Of a stretch of DNA of 64,000 nt, positions 12,475 through 24,300 are shown piece after piece. The notes under the pieces were generated by a model that saw nothing but the letters and a program-made list of their open reading frames with translations, was not told the DNA's origin and did not search any database. This DNA is from Mytilisepta virgata (Eukaryota > Mollusca > Bivalvia > Mytilida > Mytilidae): assembly GCA_028015205.1 (NCBI GenBank), contig CM051514.1:34736150-34800149 (forward strand), read 5' to 3'. Every line of letters starts with the position of its first letter. Positions within the stretch are counted from its first letter, which is position 1. The position numbers and the translations under genes were made by a program.

Positions 12475-13828
12475 GTAAATTCATATTTTCGACAATTTTT
12501 TGTTGTATATTTAGTCATTAAATCAGCATGAGGTATGTTATAGTCAATGAACGTATGTGAACAGTAAACGAGAGAAGTTACCTTCATTGGTAGTGTATAT
12601 TTTGACTTTATTTTGTTTATGTAACAAATAGTGTTTAATAATACATTTTGACTTTATTTTGGTAATATATATGTATTGAAATTATTAAAATATACAAAAA
12701 CCTACATAATCGGTGGTTGCATAGCATTGGTAAACTTCGTTAGATACAAGAGTGTTCCAATAATAATTGAAACAATGCAAGTAAGATCATAATATTAACC
12801 AATAGTAAGTAATGTAAGTACAATGCATGTACGTTAGATCTATACATGTATGTAGAATAAAAATCTCTGATGCCCATTTCATTTTCAAGATTAAAGCAAC
12901 AACAGATGCACTGTTTACACACTTTCCTTTTACCATTTACCAATATATGCATGGTTATTTTATACATTAACTCCAACGACGTACAATGTAACATTAACCA
13001 CCATTGTAATCATGGCTCTTCCAAATATCCGTATACATTTGCTGCTATATTAAAGGGCAAATCCAAATACATAATATTAAAATTCAAAAACAAGGCAAAT
13101 AGGTTGGGGGAAACATTGTAAGAGTAAACAAAAGATCAAAAAGAATAAACCACACTATTCTTTAACTTAAAATTATATATATATATAAAACATCGGAACG
13201 ACATAAGGGAGAGCAAGTACTCTGGAAGGTTACGCTAATTGGTTTATTTGTTTCGGGAGACGATCTTCGATGATGACCAATAGGTAAACAAACTAAGTTC
13301 AATTGTTTAACAGTGAGTTTTAATGATCTTGCAATCTTCTGCCTTACTGGATGCTTTTCAACATGCTACCTCTTGGACATTTCATTAAAGGCTTCCGTAA
13401 ACAAGGTAAAATCATTAACGTTTAAACCAACATCGTATCAGAACCCTTTGAATGCAGAATTACAAGACATTATTACTAATTGCAAACAGCATCTAGCAAT
13501 TAAATTTATAAATAAGTTGAATAATGAAACGAATTCGCTGGAGTAATCAATATTCGACACGATTTAATCATTTAAGGTTAAAACTTTTATCATTTTCTTT
13601 CTAATTTTAATCCTATGATTGACCAACATGGGTTGTTCGTCTTCATTAACCAAGATAACAAATAATTAGCACTTATTTAAGTGTTATTTGTTTTTAAATT
13701 AGTGTAACGCATCATTGCATTGTGTTATCTTACACGAATTTAAATTATCGTGACATTTCGCTCTAACACTTATCTGTTTTTTGTTATCTAGGATATCATC
13801 AAATAATTAATTATATTAATTACCCTAA
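12475..13828. other. Intergenic stretch after gene 1
   Basis: AT-rich; holds the probable 3' untranslated end of gene 1 (possible AATAAA at 12856-12861). The 77-codon open frame at 13313-13546 has no recognisable domain or splice context, and I do not call it. Confidence 0.5.
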
Positions 13829-13874
13829 ATGGAGATAAGTCTGAAAATTGTTATACATTTATTCGTATTTATTG
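13829..13874 (+). CDS. Orphan signal-peptide exon of the gene 1/2 family
   Basis: 46 nt, the same length as gene 1 exon 1, ending in phase 1 at GTAAGT. It encodes MEISLKIVIHLFVFI, an almost ideal signal peptide core. No matching exon 2 (…SEAINIT-type) or CTLD exon was found between here and the gene 2 first exon at 18274. It could be an alternative first exon for gene 2, splicing in phase to 19709, or the remnant of a deleted middle paralogue. Confidence 0.5.
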
Positions 13875-14098
13875 GTAAGTTCATATAATTACATTTTAGT
13901 TTTAGGTTTTGAACTATTTTAACGAAATATTTTGGAAATTTTATTCAGACTGAATCACAAGTTAGACTGAATTTTGTAGCATGATAACGTTTAGTATTTT
14001 CCGTTTGAATTTCCTCACATTTGAATTCAAATTGATAAACATGTACATGAAAATGGATTTGTCTGGTTTTTGCTTAAAGTACAGTGGCAAATATTAAC

Positions 14099-14724
14099 GC
14101 ATAGTTGTCCCAGCTGACAAAGCCTCCAATAACATCGTTTTTGTCTGCAACAACTATTATTTCGAGTGACTTAGAAACGAATTAGGAATAGATAACACTG
14201 CGGGTAGCCCAACTTACACACCAACCACACTGACTAAGCAGGAAGTCCTTGATAACCACAAGACTTTTTTCATTCGTTTGGCATTTCTACAAAGGGTGAA
14301 GAAATGGACCTCCCTGCTCTTTATTGGATTCCTAAACTACAAAAGAATCCGTTTAAACACTGGTACATTGCTGGGATAGCTAATTGCTCTACAAAACCTC
14401 TCTCAAAGATTTTAACATTCATATTGACATATATTGAAGAGGGTCTTCAGAATTACTGTGAAATATCATATTTCACCAGTTGCGTCAATCAGATGTGGAT
14501 TTTTAAAAACTCCCAAAAATTTACTTCAATATCTAAAATCAAAATCTTTGGCTACACGCAGGTATAAAATTCCTGTTCTAGGTAGAGAAAAGGCTTATTT
14601 CGTGAAGAACCACTCTGAATCTGACAAAAAGTATTCTGAAGATGAAATTGCAAACGTGTTAGATTTTCTCATAGACAACATATTCGTTGAATTTGTCGGT
14701 CTAATTTTTACAAACCGTCGTTAA
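14099..14724 (+). pseudogene. Decayed reverse-transcriptase fragment, possibly Penelope-like
   Basis: Three frames in succession carry pieces of one protein: 'VPADKASNNIVFV' (about 14106), 'DLPALYWIPKLQKNP' with 'NCSTKPLSKILT' (14304-14470), and 'NHSESDKKYSEDEI' with 'LDFLIDNIFVEF' (14610-14697). This order is what I know from a bivalve reverse transcriptase that looks Penelope-like. The catalytic Asp motif is not reached because similarity stops at about 14710. Frameshifts and stops show it is dead; the clade is uncertain. Confidence 0.6.
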
Positions 14725-17700
14725 GAGAAGTGTGACTAGTTTATGGTGGATTGAATTACCGCATCTCTATCAACCAATGAGAAATCAAGATTTTTGCATA
14801 AAGTATAATATTTGACTATACCGTATTTTATCACCACTTATATACTCAGAGTAAATATTGACCAGACACCAGTCACCAAAAATAAATAGCAATATTTATA
14901 AAATATTGTCTTTAATCACAAATGTACAAATGTATGCAAGTTTTCAGATTTGTTTTACCACTTTACTTTTATCACGATTTTATAAACATTTCAAAATGCC
15001 ACGAGAAAAAAAATTAATAAAAGAAAAACGTTTCTGCATGATTATTTCATTTGAACAATTATGCAGAAAACAAACAAAATGCTTTTCCTAAATTTCAACA
15101 GGGCAAGATATAATTGTGTTACGTATAAATTTGCCAGAAAACAAGAAAAAAAAACTCACATTCGAGGCAATAATGCCTGTTTTTTTGCCGCTCAAATCCT
15201 TATGGCTTATTCAAGTTTTTAAGTTTTTGTCTTTGGTCCTTTAGTCTGAACAAACCTTAAACTGTTCACACTGAAACTCTCTGTGCTCTTCAATGAACTG
15301 AAAAATACGTGTGGTTGTAAAGATTCACCGTCATGATTTTGCCAAACACGACATCATCCCACAAATTCATCTCCTAAAACGGCAATATAGGGTAAGGTAT
15401 GTTAGATAAAATCACATCCTGAAACAACACCTCGTTCGATACCTCTGAATCACCTATCTTTGTCAACTTTTTTTTTGTAAATGCGCTCAACGCAACTAGG
15501 AAATGAAATCCGCTAGATGTTCTGCACGAGCCGCGTGAAGAGCTTTATGAATAAGCATATGACAAAACATTTACTTTTATTATTTAGAATTTGTAACTGA
15601 TTGACAGCAGAGTTGAATTTCCCGGGCAAGAAAAAAAAAAACAAAAATGACAAAGCGCGTGCACAACTCGAACATTTTCACCCCTGCCTTTTAAATAAAT
15701 TACACATTTTAAATAATACTGTAAATATAACATAAGAACTTTATTTTGATTCGGTAAATACAAATAACATAAGCTATATAGAACACATACAAACACAGGA
15801 CAATAATTGAGCACATACATGTACATTTACGGGCATAAAGCATTTCCAAAAAATTAGAACATAATACATTAGTTAAAAGCATATCTAAAACAAAACAGCT
15901 AGAACTAAAAGCATGTATCATTGACAAACAGAAAAGAAAATAAATTCGCGGAGATGAAATGCACCCAATAGTACATATTTGGACTTTTTTAAATCTTCAA
16001 CGGCCATTTCTGTCTTGTTTACTTAATGTTATCATTCCTTTATTGATTTTCACAATCGCTGAATTTTCAAAGAGAAGATAATAAGACAAAAAAAAAAAAA
16101 AAATGATTGCTTTTTTTCATAAAGTCGTGTTTAAAATTAACAGAATTCAATACTAGAAATAATAACAAAGAAATAATCACGATTATTGACTTGTTTTATC
16201 GAGAACCACTAAATAAACAGGAACTTACATAAATATATAACTTGTTTTTACAAATTACCTTTGGGTTTTAAATATATTTTGCAAGAAATTGATATAAACC
16301 TTTCCAAGCAAACTCAAAGCATAGAAAAACGAAGTGAGATGTTTGATCACTTAATTAATGTCTTCTCTGTTAAATATTGGTAAAAGAATACCGAAGCGAC
16401 AAAACAGTGGGAAAAGTCCAGAAATTCGAAGTCCAACAGAAGACAAAGTCAGGAGAATAGAACAAACAAACACGACAAGCATACATGTATAACTAAAAGT
16501 ATAAAAAAAACGTAAATAAACTAAACAAAACTAGAAAAAGACAGCACAGAAACTAAAGCACTATAGCAATGTGAACTCTCATAAGTGACATCAGGTGCTG
16601 CGGAAGGATAAGCATTTCGTGCTCCGTGAAACAATTTATATGCTGAAAATAAGTTGATGGAAGGTACATATCTTAAGCATCAATACTACCTATTATTAAT
16701 TGAATGTAGTCTGCTTTTGACCTACAAAAAATGTATACAAGAAAAGTTAAAGTGATATGTCAAGAAAAAATAAATGTAATGAGTTAATTCTTGACAAAAA
16801 GTCCCTACTTATAGATGGCAAAAGTCAATGCAAAGAAACTACGATTTCATTGCTATTTTTTGACTTAAAGTCACCGTGATACTTAGAAAAATCTAGCCAC
16901 AAATTGAAAGTTTGAGATGACTCCTAGCAACAGTTTCAGTTAGTTATGAGTACATATACTTCCGTGTTAAGAGAAAGAGTAAGCATAGTTTTGTGATGTT
17001 TGCTGCTTTCTCAATATAGTCAATTCTGTGATACCAATTTTCATGCACAAGATATGCACATATACGATTTATGACTCATCAGTTGTGCTCAAGGGCTTAA
17101 CATTAAAAATCCAAAGTATTAATATATCCAAAAAGGTTAAGAGCATCTTTACAAAATGCCCCAAAAATTATCAATAATAGTAAAGATACAACCATCCAAG
17201 GACAGAGAGCTATGCACGACAAAAGTTATTGACCACCATTTAAGGTTAAATTTGTTCAGAACATTGCACAACGATTGATATTGGTTAAATATTGTGTATC
17301 GACTATTGCACATGTGAAAAATACATTCATTTGTGCTTTTAAATGCCTCAGCAATAAAAATATTGATATAGGGATTTTATTTCAAAAATTTATCACCATT
17401 ATATTATTTTCTTCATACAAAATTAATAAAGTAGGAGACAAATGCCAACAAAAAGACAGATAAAGTAGCCCTAGGTGGAAATCAAGGACACAACTGTTCA
17501 AAAAGGCTGTATTGTAAACACCAATCTCTTGTGCCAGCTATGATACAGTTGAACACATGCAGTCTATGAATGGCACAGATATAGGGGGGGTGGATCGTTT
17601 GCCAATAAGAAACTCATTGATAAGTTATCCATAGCAGTTATGTAATTGTAAATCATAAAATAACAGAAAATCTAGGGGGCGGGGGAAGGGGGGGGGGATT

Positions 17701-18273
17701 GAATATGTGCTAGCACAATTTTTTAATGATGATCATTACAAATCAAAGTTATGTGTATACGCCAGAGAATTAACATTTATGGGATTTAATATGTGAAAAA
17801 AATTGATAATATTATGAAGTCGTTCAGTACTCGTTTTCTTAAGAAAAGTTTTAAAATCGGGTAATCTTTTATTTTGTTGCACGAATGCCACATAGTGTTA
17901 TTTTGCTGAACGTAACACGACATAATCAGTATCAACACAATTCTTTGTTACGTTATTATAAAGAAAATGTTATACCGTTATTAGGAATTGCATTCTTTTT
18001 CTATTCAACAATCAATGTCTTGTAACAAAAACTGCAAAACTTGAATACACCTCTCTTGAATGAATTAAATGACACCATAGATTCTATTGGTTTTAAGACT
18101 GTTAGTTTGTCATTAGTTTTCTGAAAAAAATTAAATTATAACGTGTGTAGAATACAATAAGTATTAGACTAAGTTGATGTAAACATTTAAACAAAATCAA
18201 TGAAGAAGCAGAATTTTAAATAAAACACTCTTTCAGAATTGGATGTGATAAATTCGAATAAGCTTTGCTAGAA
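14725..18273. other. Intergenic stretch between orphan exon and gene 2
   Basis: AT-rich with no supported gene. It contains one dispersed repeat (16380-16645) and G-runs at about 17583-17592 and 17677-17697. Confidence 0.5.
16380..16645 (-). repeat. Dispersed 3'-tail repeat (GGAGCACCTGA type), copy 1
   Basis: Its reverse complement matches 58870-59110: shared 'gtgctttagt', 'ctgtgctgtctt', 'gtttagttta', 'ctgactttgtctt'. It begins with a variant of 'tccggagcacctgatgtcac'. Other members are at 27180-27360, 31490-31735, 42921-43075 and 43758-43930. Confidence 0.6.
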
Positions 18274-18313
18274 ATGGGTTTTACATGCGTTCAATATTGG
18301 GCCATATTTGTGG
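18274..18313 (+). CDS. Gene 2 exon 1: signal peptide
   Basis: Encodes MGFTCVQYWAIFV plus one base, then GTAAGT. Exon 2 is 19709-19756 (acceptor TCCAG, encodes 'GSQLVLYTGSEAIDIT'), the same 48-nt length as in gene 1. Confidence 0.78.
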
Positions 18314-21300
18314 GTAAGTTTTGATATGCTAGTAATACAACCATCCAGAAAATAGAAAAAATAAAAAAATCCATCGAGAGGGATACTTTTTTCTCTTTTC
18401 TGTGTTGTTCATTGATCCTTATGGTTTTTTTTTAAAGTTTTTATTCTTGAACTAATTGAAATTTTTATGCAGTTTAGGCACATGCGAATACTTAGGGATT
18501 TTTTTTTTATTATAGTATAATATGATATAATTATAATATAACCATTAATTCTAAAGCTACGATGGTTGTAACATTTATTTTCATTGGATTATTTTTTTTC
18601 TTCAGATAATCAGTTCTGCAACTAACCTGGTACGCTCGTGAAATATTTTTCGCTGCGCTAGCTTCATTTCAAATATAACACCAGGTCAGGGCAAACGTTT
18701 TTTTCCTCCTTCACTGGTCTCTTTACAGACGCCATTTCAAATACTTGCGGATAGCGTGATTCCTATTCTATGAATGATGAAAACCCCTATTCAAATTACG
18801 TCATTGTTTATATTCCATGAAATATGAAGTCTTTCTTTTCTATAAAAATATAATCGGCGGAAGTAACGTCCTTGTACCTATTTTAACATTAAGCGCAATT
18901 AAAATTTAACGTTAAACGCAATTAAAATCAATTTATTTTAAACTGTAAAAATCCACAAATCAAAAGTAACAGTACTGATAAATATCTTAAATTGTTTTTT
19001 GTCAGTTAATTTTCATTTTCGCTGACGTTAGGGATAATACTATAATATATTCGTTGTATTCATTCTCCATTACCGGAGTGTAAATTCGAAGGAAGGACGC
19101 TAAAGGCAACGAGGATAGCACTTCCGGATCCCAGGTTATTCCTCAACTGAGTTCCTCCGAGATGACGACTCTTGTAATCCGCCCTTTTCAATTTAGAATC
19201 TTTATACTTGTATTAGACTAGAGATAACACTATTATTATTTTTAATATTTACCGGCATAAATTTTCATTTGATGATTTCAAATATCCGCTTATTAACTCC
19301 GATATTGCGTCACCAGTAAACTGCTTTTGCAACCATTAAACCCACAATTGATGCCGGCATATAATAAAATACAATGCGGTTCTCTCCTAAATCTTTACTT
19401 AAATTAAATGTTTGAGTTTAAGTATTCGGCTCTTGGTAGAGGTTTTGCAAAGATTTCTTCATAGCATGAAAACCTATTGATTTAAATTACACTTTCAGAT
19501 TTTGTCTTCAGTCCCAAATAAGATAAGCACTTGGAGTTTATAATGGGGGCGGGGGAGGGGGATAAATGTGAAAAAAGAAAGACTCCAAAAATTATTGAAA
19601 AAAGGCGGGATCGAAAATTAACTGTAATCAAACAGTAGTATGTTTGCTGTTGTGGAAAGTTTTTAATAGTAGCATCAGTGTCGTTGATAGCAATAATATT
19701 TTATCCAGGTTCACAGCTGGTATTATATACAGGATCTGAAGCAATAGATATCACAGGTATGTCCAAATTTTTATTTTTATATTTGACATAAATTGTAAAT
19801 ATCGTATATTTGCTTCATCACAGTAATCCTACCTAAATGTCTTAATGACTTCATATCACTAGTTAATGATGAACAAGTTTAGGAATTATCAAAATAAGGA
19901 GAATTATTCCTTTATTCAAAAGTTCCAGCAGAAGAGAAACTTTAAATTCAAGATGATTCAACACTCGGAAGAACTTTAAAAATTCAAATTTCCCTGTACA
20001 ATCCTATGGAAAAATGGCTGAAAAGCAATGAGAAGGAATCAAATGCCATAAAGTAGATGTTATACATTTTTATTGCAGTAAAGATTTAAATTATTTTTTA
20101 TATTTCTTCTTCCAAAAAATGTCTACTATGAATAAAATTACAGATCCTCTTGTATCACATTTTTTTTTAATTTGCATGGTGCTTAGGAAGAACTGTACTT
20201 AATTCTATAAATTAGTACGACTGATTACTAAACTTTGTTTTAGGAATACATAAAAGCAATAAGATGATAAATAGTAATAAAATATTCTATAGGGTAAACC
20301 AACAACTTTAAAGTATAAAATAAGTATGAATTGAAAGAACAAAAAGTTGAACTAAAACAAGAATATTTTTTGGTAAGAATGTAATAATGATTTATCCTAT
20401 ACTAATGTTTGTTAAACCATTTCTGTTAATTCTGAATTATATTTCCTGATATTGGTAATAATTTGACCCATATTGAGTTCGTTTCAATATTTACTTTATT
20501 CTCAATTCATTGTAGGAATACACATCATTATTCGTGTAGAAATCCGTCTGTCTCCGCTATATTTGTACGTGTTAGTAATATTTTTCATCTCTTGTCATGT
20601 TATATGCAACATAAACATAAATATAATTTTGAAGTCTGACATCTTTAATATCCGTTATATCCTTTCCAGGCTATGTTGGGAACAGATTTAATTCTACTTA
20701 CTACGTGGTTAATGATACTGTTTCCTGGTACATTGCTAAAGACGCGTGTCCTAGTGAGATACCTGATAGTTCATTCAATGTTTGCAGTGCCCATTGCAGC
20801 AGATATTTAAGTCAGATTTTATTCGAAATGAACGTGTAAGTATATGTGTATCTATTTCAGTTGTAAAAATACAAATTACGAATTCATTAAACTCTAAGAA
20901 AGTCTCGACCCACTTTTAAGATCATTTTCCTAAAAGTTCACAACCTTTTTACCTAGTACATACCCCTATTTCACAAATAAATGTGTTTTCATACGACTAC
21001 CTTTGAAACTTTGAAACTTTGAAACTTTTTATTTCACTAAAGGCCTCTCATGAGGCATAATAGTACAATAAATTTAACAACAAATATAATTAATGCATGA
21101 ACAAACATATATACATATGAAGTTGATGTAATTGCAGCTGGAAGTTGAACATTACAAATATGATTATTTGAATACAGACATAACAATTTTGCCAAATTTT
21201 GCCAGGCCAATAAGTGTATATTTATCGTGACTATTCATTAACTCATACAGGCTAATAATGTTACTGTTGCTATAGATATGAAGAGGTATAAATTTCTGTC

Positions 21301-24300
21301 TTTCAGCAGTAAAAAAAGTTACAATTAAATATGTAATGAAACTCATCACCTAGTTGTTCCTTATCACATAGATCACAAATTCTTTCAGATCTATCAATAG
21401 AAAAAAATCTACCAGCCTCAATTGGCAACTTGTGACTACCACATCTAAATCTAATAATATTATACATCAAATCAGTTGGGAGAACAGAGAGATATTTCTC
21501 AAAACCAAATTCAGTCTTATAAATTCTATAATTGTTACACTTAGGTGAGTTAAAAATTTGTGCTTTCCAATTTTCAACAAATTTTTCATGAAGAAACTGT
21601 TTAACTTGTCTACAGTTTGGTTATTCCAACAATAATTATAACCACATTCAAGTAAAATGTCTTTGATACATAATAACCATTTAGAGTGATACACATCACC
21701 TTCGTCAAGTCTATATAACATATCATATAAAGTGCGAGATATTTTCTCTTTTTTACCATTTAAAATACGTTGCCAAAAACCAATCATTCTGGCTTTAATA
21801 CAAATAGACATAGGTACTCTACCAAGCTCTCCATACACAATACAAGTTGGAGTACATTTTTTAATCTTCAAAATATATCTGCAAAATTCTGTATGTAAAG
21901 ATTCAATAATATCATTGTTTTCGTAACCCCACACTTCGGCACCATATAACAATATAGGTACAACCATTGCATCAAATAATTGTAACAAAATATCAATTGG
22001 TAAACAAAGTTTTCTCGCTTTACACAATACATAAAACATGGCCTTCCTAGCCTGTTGGACTAGTCGAGCTTTATTTTTTGAAAATGTACCTTTTCTTGAA
22101 AAAACTGTACCCAGATATTGAAAATCTTCTATAACATCTATTTGTTCATTGTTATATAAAAATAACAATCCAAAGATACCAATATTAGATATAGTAAATT
22201 TATATTATGCTGTATACGACGCATTTCAAGGAGTTACCTCTCATCAGCAGCATTAAAACCGAAACATTTGGAAGACCAAAAACCAAACTTGTATTAAACA
22301 AGAAGTACTCAACCAAAAATACCGAAATAGGAAGCCAAATTCCATCTAAGGAGATCTACCATGAGCAATACAAGGAATGAACCCTTAGTATTTCTATTAT
22401 TTTTGAATTTTGCTAAATACTGGTAATTTCTGTAAAAAATCAATGAATAATCATGTCAGACAAGTCTGACGACTGGGTTGGCGAATACCCTCGGGGACCT
22501 AGGGTCCACCAGCAGAGGCATCATCCCAGGAGTTTCAAAATAACAATCCAAAGATACCAATATTAGATATAGTAAATTTATATTATGCTGTATACGACGC
22601 ATTTCAAGGAGTTACCTCTCATCAGCAGCATTAAAACCGAAACATTTGGAAGACCAAAAACCAAACTTGTATTAAACAAGAAGTACTCAACCAAAAATAC
22701 CGAAATAGGAAGCCAAATTCCATCTAAGGAGATCTACCATGTGCAATACAAGGAATGAACCCTTAGTATTTCTATTATTTTTGAATTTTGCTAAATACTG
22801 GTAATTTCTGTAAAAAATCAATGAATAATCATGTCAGACAAGTCTGACGACTGGGTTGGCGAATACCCTCGGGGACCTAGGGTCCACCAGCAGAGGCATC
22901 ATCCCAGGAGTTTCAAAATAACAATCCAAAGATTGAGTATTCTCACACTGCCTATTTTTTGAAAATATAACAACATTGGTCTTAGCTACATTGACTTTGA
23001 GTTTCCAGGTTTCACAATACAAAAACATAGCATTTAGTGCAGATTGCAATTCAGCGGCAGATTCTGCAAAAATAACAGTATCATCTGCATATAGTAATAA
23101 ATACAATTTAAAGTAAACTTCAGTATTATCATTATCAAACAGCAAGTGAGAAATATTACATACATCATTAAGACCATCATAGGCATGAGATAAGAACTCT
23201 GTCAGATCATTAAGAAAAATTGAGTATAACAAAGGAGACAGGTTTTCTCCTTGTCTGACTCCTACATTTTTTGAATTTTGCTAAATACTGGTAATTTCTG
23301 TAAAAAATCAATGAATAATCATGTCAGACAAGTCTGACGACTGGGTTGGCGAATACCCTCGGGGACCTAGGGTCCACCAGCAGAGGCATCATCCCAGGAG
23401 TTTCAAAATAACAATCCAAAGATACCAATATTAGATATAGTAAATTTATATTATGCTGTATACGACGCATTTCAAGGAGTTACCTCTCATCAGCAGCATT
23501 AAAACCGAAACATTTGGAAGACCAAAAACCAAACTTGTATTAAACAAGAAGTACTCAACCAAAAATACCGAAATAGGAAGCCAAATTCCATCTAAGGAGA
23601 TCTACCATGTGCAATACAAGGAATGAACCCTTAGTATTTCTATTATTTTTGAATTTTGCTAAATACTGGTAATTTCTGTAAAAAATCAATGAATAATCAT
23701 GTCAGACAAGTCTGACGACTGGGTTGGCGAATACCCTCGGGACCTAGGGTCCACCAGCAGAGGCATCATCCCAGGAGTTTCAAAATAACAATCCAAAGAT
23801 TGAGTATTCTCACACTGCCTATTTTTTGAAAATATAACAACATTGGTCTTAGCTACATTGACTTTGAGTTTCCAGGTTTCACAATACAAAAACATAGCAT
23901 TTAGTGCAGATTGCAATTCAGCGGCAGATTCTGCAAAAATAACAGTATCATCTGCATATAGTAATAAATACAATTTAAAGTAAACTTCAATATTATCATT
24001 ATCAAACAGCAAGTGAGAAATATTACATACATCATTAAGACCATCATAGGCATGAGATAAGAACTCTGTCAGATCATTAAGAAAAATTGAGAATAACAAA
24101 GGAGACAGGTTTTCTCCTTGTCTGACTCCTACATTTTTTGAATTTTGCTAAATACTGGTAATTTCTGTAAAAAATCAATGAATAATCATGTCAGACAAGT
24201 CTGACGACTGGGTTGGCGAATACCCCCGGGGACCTAGGGTCCACCAGCAGAGGCATCATCCCAGGAGTTTCAAAATAACAATCCAAAGATACCAATATTA

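Noticed and set aside
13313..13546. Plus-strand open frame of 77 codons near the orphan exon
   Set aside because: No recognisable domain, no acceptor/donor fit with the family, no counterpart near gene 1 or 2.
15584..15927. Two overlapping hydrophobic minus-strand open frames
   Set aside because: Both arise from AT-rich sequence with Cys/Tyr/Leu-rich low-complexity translation; no start context or homologue seen.
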